Origin: Candidatus Palauibacter scopulicola | GTDB taxonomy: Bacteria; Gemmatimonadota; Gemmatimonadetes; Palauibacterales; Palauibacteraceae | Assembly: GCF_947581915.1 (NCBI RefSeq) | Contig: NZ_CANPWG010000067.1 | Span: forward strand, 62,001 to 126,000 | Reading direction: 5' to 3' | DNA: 64,000 nucleotides | Part shown: piece after piece, positions 1 to 7,792 of the stretch | How the letters are laid out: each line of letters begins with the position of its first letter | Numbering within the stretch: position 1 is the stretch's first letter | Program-made: the position numbers and the translations under genes | The notes under the pieces: model-generated | What the model was told of the DNA's origin: nothing | Database searches by the model: none | What the model saw: only the letters and a program-made list of their open reading frames with translations

Positions 1-407
1 GCGGTGGCGCCGTAGTGGATGGCGGCCTGCCCTTCCCGGCTCGCGTACCACTCCTCCACGTCGCCGGTGCCGCCCTCCAGTTCGAGCGCGGTCGTGACCC
101 CGTCCTGCGCCTGCAACTGGCTCGAGAAGAGGTCCTGGCCGTGGGCGTGGAGGTCGATGAACCCCGGCGCGACGACGAGACCGGACACGTCGACCACGGT
201 CTCACCCTCCAGCGGAGACTCTGAAATCGCGGCGATCGTCCCGTCGCGGATCCCGACGTGGCGCACCGCGTCGAGACCGGACTCGGGGTCCATCACGCGC
301 CCGCCCGCAAGGACGAGGTCGTAGCTCTGAGCCGCCGCGCCGGAAACGGTCGAGGCGAGGGCCGAGACGAGGGCGGCGGCGATGGCGGTCAGCGTTCGGA
401 ACTGCAT
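1..407 (-). CDS. Amidohydrolase (N-acyl-D-amino-acid deacylase-like), N-terminal part
   Basis: The gene runs off the left edge; the first 135 residues are visible. The ATG at 407 follows a GGAGGG site and opens a signal peptide (hydrophobic core about residues 8-24, then AAAQ), so the enzyme is probably periplasmic. Mature residues 29-80 form the small beta-sandwich typical of composite-domain amidohydrolases, and PGFIDLHAHGQD (81-92) holds the two His (87, 89) that bind the catalytic metal. The family hydrolyses cyclic or N-acyl amide bonds; the wording around HAHGQD resembles D-aminoacylase and D-glutamate deacylase relatives. It is the last visible gene of a minus-strand group with proC and the DUF819 gene, which fits amino-acid salvage. 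Substrate cannot be read from this fragment. Confidence 0.85.
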   Translation of the reverse strand, partial: MQFRTLTAIAAALVSALASTVSGAAAQSYDLVLAGGRVMDPESGLDAVRHVGIRDGTIAAISESPLEGETVVDVSGLVVAPGFIDLHAHGQDLFSSQLQAQDGVTTALELEGGTGDVEEWYASREGQAAIHYGAT

Positions 408-453
408 GGGGAGGGCCCTCCGTTCCTGGTTCCGTATCATCAGGGCAACGGCT

Positions 454-1656
454 TCATCCGAGCAGCGCAGGGAGCACGCGCGCGACCGTCAGTCCGAGGA
501 AGGTGCCGGCGGCGTTGCCCAGCGACCCGATCAGGACGGCCGGGAGCACGAGATCGCCGCGCCCGAGGCTGCGCGCCAGCGCGAGCGCGGAGGTGCCGCC
601 GCCCACGTTGGCCTGCGACGCCACGGCCGCGATGTCCACGTCCAGCCGGAGGAGTCGGGCCGCGCCGAAGGTGATGAACCCGTGCACGACGACGATCGTG
701 AGGGTGAAGACGAGGAGGGCCAGGCCGAGCGGGCCGATGTCGGCGAGCGCCCGCACGTCGCAGTGGGCGCCGATCACGCACAGGAAGAGGTAGACGGAGA
801 ACAGGCCCAGCGTGCGGCTGCCGGCGAGATCCGCGATGGCCCGGAACTGGGCGAGGATGAGAGCGATCACCGTGAGGATCAGGATGTCGGGGATCGGGAA
901 GCCCATGGCCGCGGTCCAGGCCTCCAGCCGCTGCGAGGCCCACAGCGTCCCGAAACCGATCGCGAGGACGAGGGCGAGATCGACCGGGTGCACGCGCTCG
1001 GTGTCCTCGTCGACTCCGAGGTCCGGGGCCCGGTCGGCGGAACCCGGCGCCGCGTCCGCCGGCCCGACCCAACTCCGGACGGACTTCGGCCAGTGCGGCC
1101 GCAGCCAGCGCGGAATCGCGATCGTCGCGGCCATCCACACGGTCGTCATGATCGAGTCCACGGCCGACGCGCCGCCGAACAACACGCCCTCGCGCATGAC
1201 GTCGTATCTGAGCGCGACCGCGTTGAAGTTCACGCTGCCGCCCGTGTAGGTGCCCGTGAACATCCCCCCCAGCGGCCCGAACAGGGGACCGATCCGCTCC
1301 GGCCCGTCCACGAGGGCCATGCCCGCGATCACCCCGGCCACGGTCCCCAGCGACCCGATGAGGAAGAGCGTGATGATCGGCAATCCGGCGCGGAGGATGT
1401 CGCGCAGGTTGACCTTCAGGAGGAGCCACACGATCGCGAGTGGGGCAACGGTACGGAAAATCGCGTCGTACGCCGGTACCGGGTTCGTATCGGTCGAGGA
1501 GGTCGGAAGCAGGCCGAAGTTCGCGATGATCGCGGTGAAGATGATGACCATCAGCGCGGTGCCGCCGTGCCGCAGGAAGCTCCGGCGCACGAGCCATTCC
1601 GTCCCCGCGATGACGAGGCACAGGACGGCGACGATGTAGAGCGTCTGCGCGGTCAC
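454..1656 (-). CDS. DUF819 family integral membrane protein
   Basis: Four hundred residues with about ten hydrophobic segments spread along the whole length, and the DUF819-type central stretch rich in Gly (GGMFTGTYTGGSVNFNAVA, about residues 140-158). DUF819 (YjcL-like) proteins are predicted carriers with an inverted-repeat fold; no substrate is firmly known. The start is a GTG at 1656, 19 nt after the proC stop, so the two genes are probably co-transcribed, with the amidohydrolase 46 nt further on. That context suggests transport of an amino acid or its derivative, but this is an inference from neighbours only. Confidence 0.85.
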   Translation of the reverse strand: MTAQTLYIVAVLCLVIAGTEWLVRRSFLRHGGTALMVIIFTAIIANFGLLPTSSTDTNPVPAYDAIFRTVAPLAIVWLLLKVNLRDILRAGLPIITLFLIGSLGTVAGVIAGMALVDGPERIGPLFGPLGGMFTGTYTGGSVNFNAVALRYDVMREGVLFGGASAVDSIMTTVWMAATIAIPRWLRPHWPKSVRSWVGPADAAPGSADRAPDLGVDEDTERVHPVDLALVLAIGFGTLWASQRLEAWTAAMGFPIPDILILTVIALILAQFRAIADLAGSRTLGLFSVYLFLCVIGAHCDVRALADIGPLGLALLVFTLTIVVVHGFITFGAARLLRLDVDIAAVASQANVGGGTSALALARSLGRGDLVLPAVLIGSLGNAAGTFLGLTVARVLPALLG

Positions 1657-1669
1657 GGCGGGCCCCGAT

Positions 1670-1683
1670 CAGTCATCAGTCAT
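1670..1683. repeat. 7-bp tandem duplication across the proC stop
   Basis: CAGTCAT occurs twice in direct succession; the proC stop (1676-1678, minus strand) is inside it. One of several small stop-spanning duplications in the window. Confidence 0.6.
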
Positions 1684-2500
1684 CGGCATAGAGCGACTCG
1701 GCCTTCACGGCGGAGGTCGTGATCCCCTTGATGAAGGCGGAGGAGAAGCCGCGGTGCTCCATTTCGTTGAGGCCGGCGATCGTGCAGCCGCGCGGCGTCG
1801 TCACGCTGTCGATCTCGCGCTCGGGGTGACGGCCCTGATCCCGGACGAGGGCCGCGGCGCCGAGCGCGGTCTGGGCCGCCATCCGGAGCGCTTCGTCGGG
1901 GTGGAAGCCGATCTCGATGCCGCCCTGGCAGGCGGCGCGCACCGCCCGCAGGAAGAACGCCACGCCGCAGGCGCAGAGGGCCGTGGCGGGCACCATGTGC
2001 TCCTCCTCCACGACGAGCGTGGCTCCGACGGCCCGGAACAGCGCCGCCACGCGGTCGAGGGCCCCGGCGTGGGCGGGTTCCGCCGCGAGACACGTCATCG
2101 ACTCGCGCAGCGCGACCGCCGTGTTGGGCATGGCGCGAACGATCGCCACGTCGGGGCCCATGTGCCGACGAATCGCCGCGATCGACGCCCCCGAGACGAC
2201 GGACACCAGGAGGTGGCGCCCGGCCTCCACGTGCGGGGCGATCTCCATCAGCACCGCATCGAGGGCCTGTGGCTGGACCGCGACGATCACCGTGTCGCAG
2301 GCGGTCACGGCGCCCGGATTGTCGGACGACACCGGGAACCCCCGTCCCGCGAGATCCGCTACCCTCTCCGTGTGGCGGCGCGTGACGTGGACCTCCGCCG
2401 GAGCGTGCGAACCCGCGGCCACGAGTCCCTCGGCGATGGCGCGCCCGATATTCCCCGCGCCGAGGATGGCGACGCTGGCGGACGATGTCGGGTGGCGCAT
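1676..2500 (-). CDS. proC: Pyrroline-5-carboxylate reductase
   Basis: Catalyses the last step of proline synthesis, NAD(P)H-dependent reduction of pyrroline-5-carboxylate, in the cytoplasm. The 274-residue product has the dinucleotide-binding AILGAGNIGRAI near residue 10, the SVVSGASIAAIRRHMG stretch, the conserved VRAMPNTAVAL segment and the C-terminal dimer domain with SVTTPRGCTIAGLNEME, all diagnostic. The start at 2500 (MRHPTSS) is chosen because an AGAGG site lies just upstream and the Rossmann strand follows at once; the frame is open further upstream but that part has no family similarity. First gene of a group with the DUF819 carrier. Proline dehydrogenase lies separately at 13871. 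Confidence 0.95.
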   Translation of the reverse strand: MRHPTSSASVAILGAGNIGRAIAEGLVAAGSHAPAEVHVTRRHTERVADLAGRGFPVSSDNPGAVTACDTVIVAVQPQALDAVLMEIAPHVEAGRHLLVSVVSGASIAAIRRHMGPDVAIVRAMPNTAVALRESMTCLAAEPAHAGALDRVAALFRAVGATLVVEEEHMVPATALCACGVAFFLRAVRAACQGGIEIGFHPDEALRMAAQTALGAAALVRDQGRHPEREIDSVTTPRGCTIAGLNEMEHRGFSSAFIKGITTSAVKAESLYADD

Positions 2501-2723
2501 ATCGAAGCCTCTTCGCGTGTTTCGGAAGTGTGGTCCGCGCGGGACTTGTGCTGGCCAAGCCCGGCGACCCGTGGCAAAGCCGCGCTGCCGGCGCGAGGCG
2601 CATTGTCGCCCGCGGGCCGCACGACCCGCAAGGCGTTGCCGCCCGAGCGGCGCTCCGGTGTCGCCGGGCCCGGGCCACGCTGCGACATTGGCGGTATCCC
2701 CTGCCGAAAACGGAGGCCGGAAG

Positions 2724-3101
2724 ATGGATCGTCGGATGGTCGAATACGAAGCGAAGAAGCAGACGCCGCTCGTGGCGTACATTCTCCTCGTGGTGTTCGG
2801 CGTCGTGGGCGCCCACAACTTCTATCTCGGACGACGCGGACAGGCGCTGGCCCAACTTCTGTTCTCCGTCGTCATGGCCGGCGCCATGCTCTGGCTCTTC
2901 GTGGGCTTCGCGTCAGCCGAAATGGCCGATGTGTCGGGCGGGTTCGACGACTTCGTGCGCCGCGCGTGGACCTTCTACGCCATCGGCATCGTGTGGGGCG
3001 TCGGCACCTTCGCCTGGCTCGTGGCGAACGCGATCGAGGTTCCAAAGCTCATCGCGGACCACAACGTCCAACTCCACGCCCGCCTCTTCGGCACCGAGTA
3101 A
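2724..3101 (+). CDS. TM2 domain membrane protein
   Basis: A 125-residue protein starting at ATG 2724 behind GGAGG. After a short charged lead (about 12 residues) comes the TM2 signature: a hydrophobic helix, then GAHNFYLGRRGQALAQLLF, which forms the DRF-like turn and second helix. Two more hydrophobic segments follow (about 45-65 and 80-100), giving a small four-helix membrane protein. Function of bacterial TM2 proteins is not established. It is divergent from proC and convergent with the VapC toxin. Confidence 0.85.
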   Translation: MDRRMVEYEAKKQTPLVAYILLVVFGVVGAHNFYLGRRGQALAQLLFSVVMAGAMLWLFVGFASAEMADVSGGFDDFVRRAWTFYAIGIVWGVGTFAWLVANAIEVPKLIADHNVQLHARLFGTE

Positions 3102-3123
3102 CCACCCGCTGCAATCGCGGGAA

Positions 3124-3141
3124 CGGGGCCTCAGGACCCCG
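3124..3141. terminator. Possible shared hairpin between convergent genes
   Basis: An imperfect inverted repeat (CGGGG...CCCCG with inner GC pairs and one mismatch) sits between the TM2 gene stop and the VapC stop. There is no T tract, so this is only a weak terminator candidate. Confidence 0.25.
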
Positions 3142-3571
3142 CTCTCTCGAGATAGCGCGCTTCGAGGCCGTCGAAACGCTCGAAGTCGCGGTCGTTGGTG
3201 AGAATTGCGGAGATCCCATGCTCCCGGCACAGCGCGGCGGTTTGCGCGTCGAACAGCAGATTCCCCCGAGCGGCGGCCCCGCGGGAAGTGGCGGCCAGCA
3301 GATCGAGGAAGCCGGCGCCGGGCAGGACGACGCGGCAGCTCGGCGAAGCGACGACGCCTTCGAGGAAATCCACGGCCTGCTCCAACGTCGACGGTGGGCT
3401 GAAGACCCGCCTGTGGGTGACGACCCGCAGAAATTCCACCGCGCAGAAGATGGGCAGGCCCCAGTGAGCCGCGCCCTCGGCGAGCGTAATCAACTCCCGG
3501 GCAGCGACCGTGTGAAATTCGATCTCGGCCCGATGCGCATAGATCAGAACGTTGGTGTCGACGGCGATCAC
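3131..3571 (-). CDS. PIN-domain ribonuclease toxin (VapC family)
   Basis: The 146-residue protein begins MIAVDTNVLIYAHR, the first PIN strand with catalytic Asp5; further acidic residues lie in AVEFLRV (Glu about 66), LLFDAQTAAL (Asp about 110) and LTNDRDFERF (Asp about 129), giving the Mg-binding cluster of VapC RNases, which cleave RNA when not held by antitoxin. Length fits the family. Its ATG overlaps the antitoxin stop by four bases (ATGA, 3568-3571), the standard arrangement for a coupled toxin-antitoxin operon. Confidence 0.93.
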   Translation of the reverse strand: MIAVDTNVLIYAHRAEIEFHTVAARELITLAEGAAHWGLPIFCAVEFLRVVTHRRVFSPPSTLEQAVDFLEGVVASPSCRVVLPGAGFLDLLAATSRGAAARGNLLFDAQTAALCREHGISAILTNDRDFERFDGLEARYLERAGS

Positions 3572-3804
3572 GAGCGATCCAGGACATCGTAGAGCGCCTC
3601 TCGATCGGAGATGTCGACCTTGGGCGGTGCGTCCCCCTGCACCGTCTTGAGTTCAAGTTTGAAGGCCGGATCCTTCCGGCGGTCGTCCATCAGTTTCGTG
3701 CGCAACGCGTCCTCGACGAATCGGGTTAGCGAGATGCCCTCGTGTGCCGCTCTCATTTTCGCTCTCCTGAGAATCTCATCGTTCAAGTTAAGCGTGGTTT
3801 TCAT
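3568..3804 (-). CDS. Ribbon-helix-helix antitoxin (VapB-like)
   Basis: Seventy-eight residues from ATG 3804. MKTTLNLNDEILRRAKMRA is a typical ribbon-helix-helix N-terminus (beta strand, then helix A) that binds DNA as a dimer; the C-terminal half (from about residue 45, ending REALYDVLDRS) is acidic and should wrap the PIN toxin encoded immediately downstream. The antitoxin is expected to repress its own promoter; a perfect 6-bp inverted repeat lies about 30 bases upstream. A longer frame exists upstream but lacks similarity to the family. Confidence 0.9.
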   Translation of the reverse strand: MKTTLNLNDEILRRAKMRAAHEGISLTRFVEDALRTKLMDDRRKDPAFKLELKTVQGDAPPKVDISDREALYDVLDRS

Positions 3805-3834
3805 CGGACTCTCAACCGGGCTGCGGACCTGTGA

Positions 3835-3849
3835 TATGGTAGAACCATA
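3835..3849. promoter_or_regulatory. Candidate operator of the VapBC-like pair
   Basis: TATGGT AGA ACCATA is a perfect 6-bp inverted repeat with a 3-bp spacer, 31 bases upstream of the antitoxin start in an AT-richer patch. Size and place fit a ribbon-helix-helix autorepressor site. Confidence 0.5.
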
Positions 3850-3928
3850 CGATTGATGCCATATATCTGGCAAATAATCGACCAAGCTCGTCGGACATGC
3901 GTGGCGCGAACGGTGCCGCGGGTTGGCG

Positions 3929-5194
3929 CTACTCGCCGTTCCAGCGGCGGATTGCGAGGCAGGCGTTGTGCCCGCCGAAGGCGAACGAGTTGGAGAGGGC
4001 GACCGGGACAGGGCGCTCGATGGGGCCGCCGTGGGCGTATTCGAGATCGCACTCGGGGTCCGCCTCCTCGAAGTTGATCGTGGGCGGGATGACGCCGTGC
4101 CTGCAGACCATCATGGAGATCACGGCCTCGATGGCCCCGGCAGCCCCCAGCGGGTGACCCGTCATCGACTTCGTCGCGCCCACCACCGTGGATCGCGCGT
4201 GTTCGCCCAGCACTTCCTTGATCGCCTTCGTCTCGGCGGCGTCCCCGACCGGCGTCGCGGTCCCGTTCGCGTTGATGTAGCCGATGTCGCCGGGTGCGAG
4301 GCCGGCGTCTTCGATCGCCTGCTGCATGGCCAGCCGGGCGCCGACGCCATCCGGAGCTGGAGCCGTCATGTGATACGCGTCCGCGCTCTGCCCGAAACCG
4401 ACGATCTCCCCCAGGATTCGTGCGCCGCGCGCCCTCGCATGCTCGAGTTCCTCGAGAATCAGCATCCCGGAGCCCTCCCCCAGCACAAAACCGTCTCGCC
4501 GAGCATCGAAGGGGCGGCAGGCCTTCTCCGGGTCGTCGTTGCGCGTCGACATCGACCCCATCGACGCGAAGCCGGCGACCGCGAGCGGAGTGATGGCGGA
4601 CTCCGTGCCCCCGGCGATCATCACATCCGTCTCTCCCCGCCGGATCGAGCGGAAGGCGAGGCCGAGCGAGTGGCCGCTCGACGCGCAGGCGGACACGGTC
4701 GCGTAGTTCGGGCCGCGCGCCCCGTACACGATGGACAGGAGTCCGACCGTCATGTCCGGGATGAACATCGGGATGAGCAGGGGGGAGACGAATCGCGGTC
4801 CCTTCGACAAGAGCTTCCTGTGCTGCGCCTCCAGCAACGGGAGCCCGCCGACGGCGACGCCGACGACGACCCCCGTCCGATCCGGGGGCAGGTGGGCGAG
4901 CCCATCGCCGAACCCCGCCTGTTCCATGGCCTGGGAGCCCGCGGCAATGGCGAGCTGCAGAAACCGGTCCGCGCGGCGCGCCCCCTTCCTGTCCAGGTAC
5001 TCAAGGGGATCGAAACCCTTCACCTCACAGGCGAAGCGGACGGCCTGACCCGAGGGGTCGAAGAGCGTGATCGGACCCGCGCCGCTCACGCCCCGGAGGA
5101 GCGCGTCCCAGGTCGAGTCCACATCGAGACCGATGGGCGTAACCATCCCGACACCCGTGATGACGACGCGCCTCGTTGCACCGGTGTGGATCAA
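3929..5194 (-). CDS. fabF: Beta-ketoacyl-ACP synthase II-like protein with Asn in place of a catalytic His
   Basis: The 421-residue protein matches KAS II end to end: RRVVITGVGMVTPIG at the N-terminus, nucleophile Cys170 in SACASSGHSLG, Lys342 and His347 in TKSMTGHPLGAAGAIEA, and the C-terminal NSFAFGGHNACLAI loop. KAS II condenses malonyl-ACP with acyl-ACP in fatty-acid elongation using a Cys-His-His triad. Here the segment normally written NAHGT reads NANGT (residues 308-312): codon 310 (4265-4267, minus) is AAC, so the first catalytic His is Asn. Start is TTG 5194 behind GGGAGGAG. No fatty-acid genes flank it; it sits between two toxin-antitoxin pairs. It may be a specialised or decarboxylation-impaired synthase. 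Confidence 0.88.
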   Translation of the reverse strand: MIHTGATRRVVITGVGMVTPIGLDVDSTWDALLRGVSGAGPITLFDPSGQAVRFACEVKGFDPLEYLDRKGARRADRFLQLAIAAGSQAMEQAGFGDGLAHLPPDRTGVVVGVAVGGLPLLEAQHRKLLSKGPRFVSPLLIPMFIPDMTVGLLSIVYGARGPNYATVSACASSGHSLGLAFRSIRRGETDVMIAGGTESAITPLAVAGFASMGSMSTRNDDPEKACRPFDARRDGFVLGEGSGMLILEELEHARARGARILGEIVGFGQSADAYHMTAPAPDGVGARLAMQQAIEDAGLAPGDIGYINANGTATPVGDAAETKAIKEVLGEHARSTVVGATKSMTGHPLGAAGAIEAVISMMVCRHGVIPPTINFEEADPECDLEYAHGGPIERPVPVALSNSFAFGGHNACLAIRRWNGE

Positions 5195-5348
5195 GCGAAT
5201 GCTCCTCCCGCCTCTCGTCTGGTCTCAGGACGGAAAGATCCCGTCATGGCATCGTGGGATCGACCTCATACCGCCCCTCATCCCGTGTTGGGGGGAGATA
5301 ATACGGCGACGCGGAAGGCCTGACATGGGGAGGCTTCGGTCGTGGCGC

Positions 5349-5774
5349 TCAAGTCCCGCCCCAGGGATCCACGATCTCGATGCCCATGCCCTCGAAATCA
5401 CGAACGTTGCGCGTCGCCACCGCCATGCGGCGGGATGCCGCAATCGCCGCAATCTGACAGTCCGCGGGCGAAACGGGACGCCCGGAGGAGCGGCGCCTGG
5501 CCGCAATGTGGCCGTACGCGCGAGCGGCATCGCTGTCGAAGGGGAGCACCCGGTCCTCGAAGGCATCCCGAAGCATGGTCTCGACCTCGAACAACAGCGT
5601 GTCGCGACGGCGGCCCACCGGGAGGAGCGCCACGCCGTAGCGCAACTCCGCCTCGCTCACCGCGGAAAGGAACAAGTCCTCCACGAAATGGCCCGAGGCC
5701 CAGGCCGCAACGGCGGGCTCGGGCGACTTCCGGATCAGTTCGGAGACGACGTTCGTGTCGAGCAGCGTGGTCAT
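5349..5774 (-). CDS. PIN-domain toxin (FitB/VapC-like)
   Basis: MTTLLDTNVVSELIRKSPEP opens the PIN fold with the first catalytic Asp; Glu in SAVSEAELRYG, Asp in SPADCQIAAIAA and Asp in ATRNVRDFEGMGI complete the acidic site of FitB-type RNases. About 141 residues, the usual length. The ATG at 5774 puts the first strand at the N-terminus; a GTG at 5789, overlapping the antitoxin stop as GTGA, is an alternative start that would add five residues. Pair partner is the antitoxin directly upstream. Confidence 0.92.
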   Translation of the reverse strand: MTTLLDTNVVSELIRKSPEPAVAAWASGHFVEDLFLSAVSEAELRYGVALLPVGRRRDTLLFEVETMLRDAFEDRVLPFDSDAARAYGHIAARRRSSGRPVSPADCQIAAIAASRRMAVATRNVRDFEGMGIEIVDPWGGT

Positions 5775-5785
5775 CGCCCGCGGGC

Positions 5786-6028
5786 TCACTCGAAGGAAGG
5801 CGGCTCGCGCCCTGACTCCCGCGGTGGCAACTCCAGGTCCACGCCGTTCGATGGCCCGAAGTGCGAACGGATGATGCTCGTGAGATCTCTGGATCTCGGT
5901 GCAGGTCCGACGGCCTTGCGCAGGATCTGCCTCACCTCTTCTTCCATGGAACGGCCTTTACCCGCCGCGCGCACGCGCAGGCGGGCCCGTATGTCGTCGT
6001 CAAGGTTACGGATGGTGATGTTCGCCAT
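5786..6028 (-). CDS. FitA-like ribbon-helix-helix antitoxin
   Basis: Eighty residues from ATG 6028, with GGAGGCATGG just upstream. MANITIRNLDDDIRARLRVRAA followed by GRSMEEEVRQILRKAV is the FitA/Arc-type ribbon-helix-helix with its characteristic second helix. The C-terminal tail (PPRESGREPPSFE) is the likely toxin-binding arm. It should bind DNA as a dimer and autoregulate; no clear inverted repeat was seen upstream. Downstream toxin overlaps or nearly overlaps the stop. Confidence 0.92.
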   Translation of the reverse strand: MANITIRNLDDDIRARLRVRAAGKGRSMEEEVRQILRKAVGPAPRSRDLTSIIRSHFGPSNGVDLELPPRESGREPPSFE

Positions 6029-6084
6029 GCTCCATGCCTCCTGATGGCGACAAGAGTAACGGCCTGCTAGCGTTGATAGCAATC

Positions 6085-6171
6085 CGGAGGGTGGGGGTGG
6101 GATTGGCTCGCTTCGCTCGCCGAGCTCGCTCCCTTCGGTCGCTCGGTTCGAACCCACGTGGGCTTACGCCC
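6085..6171. repeat. Partial tRNA-Ser 3' copy split by a palindrome-rich insert
   Basis: Bases 6146-6171 repeat the T-arm and variable-arm part of the neighbouring tRNA-Ser (AACCCACGTGGGCTTRCGCCC, one difference, 6151-6171 against 6200-6220). Bases 6085-6104 resemble the acceptor and T-stem end of the same tRNA. Between them lie about 41 bases (6105-6145) made of GCTCG/CGAGC palindromic pieces of the REP type. The whole looks like a decayed tandem tRNA 3' end with a small insertion. Confidence 0.55.
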
Positions 6172-6181
6172 TTCTTCAAAA

Positions 6182-6265
6182 CGGAGGGGGTGGGATTTGA
6201 ACCCACGTGGGCTTGCGCCCGCCGGTTTTCAAGACCGGTGCATTTAGCCGCTCTGCCACCCCTCC
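6182..6265 (-). tRNA. tRNA-Ser (anticodon TGA)
   Basis: Class II cloverleaf read on the minus strand: acceptor GGAGGGG pairs with CCCCTCC, discriminator G, D-arm GCAGAGCGGC, anticodon stem ACCGG/CCGG with loop CTTGAAAA giving TGA (6229-6231), long variable arm GGGCGCAAGCCC, and T-arm GTGGGTTCAAATCCCAC. The CCA end is not encoded. Reads UCA and, with wobble, other UCN codons. Confidence 0.97.
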
Positions 6266-6352
6266 GGATGACGCTGTTACCCGCGCATCGAGGCTCCGCG
6301 CCGAGGGCAAGGTAATGCGCCCGGAGCCGCGATTCCATTAAGGTCGGGCGGT

Positions 6353-7606
6353 TCAGGTGTCGGGGGGGAGGGTGATTCGGTAGCGGACGACGCGCTGGAT
6401 GCCGAGGTCGTCGCGGCTTACGGCCCACACGTCGTCGCCATCGAACACGGGGAAGGGGTTGGCGGAGAAGTCCTCGGGCGGATTCACGGCTCCCAGGTAG
6501 GTCCCGTCGGCTTCGAATACATCGAAGCGGAGCGGAGAGCGCCACACGAAGGGCGTGGAGAACGGGCTCTCCGGGTCGTGGTCCTCGTTCTCGACCTCCT
6601 GCGCCTCGGTGGCGACCCGCACCCATATCCGGCCGTCCCGTCCGGGGTAGAGCCCGGTGAAGGGCGGCTTCGTGTCCGGGATGGAGGGTCCGTCCCACGT
6701 CCAGCCCGGGACGGTCATTCCGATGCCGCGCTCGGTCTGGGCGCGGGCATGCTCCGCTTCGCGCGGGAAGACGCGGGCGGGCTCGTGCGCGCGCTCGATT
6801 CGGAGGACGCCATCCGAAAACCCCAGGTCGATGGCATAGTCCGACGAGATTCCGCTGACGAAGTGTCCGCCGGGGTGGACCACCCAGATCGCCCGCGGCG
6901 CGAACGGGACTCCGTATGTCGCCCTCGCACCGTCTCTTTCTCCCGTGACGGTCTCGCCCTCGAAGTCGCCGTGCGGCGGCGCCACCGTGTCGCGGGGCGC
7001 TCCATCGGGGTCGAAGACGGCCAGCAAGGCGCGGCCGAACCCGGTCGCTACGGAAGGGTCGCGGGCCGCCACGTACATCCTCCCCCGACCATCCGTCCAC
7101 AGCGGCTGGTTCGAATAGAAGGCGGGGACATAGGGCCATTCCTCCAAAGACTCCTCGTCGGGGCCGTAGACCTGCAGGCGCGCATTGCCCGGATCGCGCA
7201 CGACGATCCGCCGGTCGGGAAGCACGGCCATGGCCTCGGGCCGCTGCAACTCGCCGGGGCCCTGTCCGGGCCCGCCCAGCGTCCGCATGTAGCCGCCCTC
7301 CGGGCCGAATACGCGGACTTCCCGGGCCTGCTGGTCGAACACGTAGACGTTGCGGTCGTCGTCCACCGCGATGGACCCGATGCGGCCGAAGAGATATTCG
7401 TCGGGGCCCTCCACCTCGCCGATCGACAGCTCCGGAACGAGCGTCGCGTCCCCGCCCCACACGCTCCCCGACAGGGTGCGAACGACGACCGTGTCGCCGA
7501 TCCTGTCGGTCACCACCTGCGGGCCGCGCGCGACCTCGGTGCCGGTGCCACAGGCGGCGAACGCCACCGAGAGCACCGCGAACCATGAAACTCTCATCGC
7601 CTGCAT
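6353..7606 (-). CDS. Six-bladed beta-propeller lipoprotein
   Basis: The 417-residue protein starts at ATG 7606, six bases after GGGAGG. A signal peptide ends in the lipobox SVAFAACG, so it should be lipid-anchored. The body carries NHL-like repeats: IGSIAVDDDRNVYVFDQQAREVRV, PEAMAVLPDRRIVVRDPGNARL, and similar blades with the pattern (I/V)xVxDxxGRxYVxD. Such 6-bladed propeller lipoproteins are abundant in this kind of genome and have no assigned reaction; binding of a ligand or partner is likely. It stands alone, next to tRNA-Ser downstream. Confidence 0.85.
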   Translation of the reverse strand: MQAMRVSWFAVLSVAFAACGTGTEVARGPQVVTDRIGDTVVVRTLSGSVWGGDATLVPELSIGEVEGPDEYLFGRIGSIAVDDDRNVYVFDQQAREVRVFGPEGGYMRTLGGPGQGPGELQRPEAMAVLPDRRIVVRDPGNARLQVYGPDEESLEEWPYVPAFYSNQPLWTDGRGRMYVAARDPSVATGFGRALLAVFDPDGAPRDTVAPPHGDFEGETVTGERDGARATYGVPFAPRAIWVVHPGGHFVSGISSDYAIDLGFSDGVLRIERAHEPARVFPREAEHARAQTERGIGMTVPGWTWDGPSIPDTKPPFTGLYPGRDGRIWVRVATEAQEVENEDHDPESPFSTPFVWRSPLRFDVFEADGTYLGAVNPPEDFSANPFPVFDGDDVWAVSRDDLGIQRVVRYRITLPPDT

Positions 7607-7792
7607 CGCTTGCCTCCCGGACCGGACGCACGAGTGCGCCCCCCTCCGACGCGTGAGGGCGCTCCCCGTAGAAACCACCGCCCGAGGATAGGTTGTCCGG
7701 TGCCGCGGCGACCGGCACCTTCGAGCTTCGCATTGAAGAAACGTTTCAGATCGGCGGCGGCGTTGCGGGCGGTCGCGTGAGGGAGAGAAGCG

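Noticed and set aside
382-1722. Long plus-strand frame opposite the DUF819 gene
   Set aside because: High-GC shadow frame: Arg/Asp/Glu/Gln-rich with no family match, while the minus strand codes a clear membrane protein.
6085-6180. A second complete tRNA-Ser
   Set aside because: Only 3'-end parts are present and they are split; no anticodon stem can be formed.
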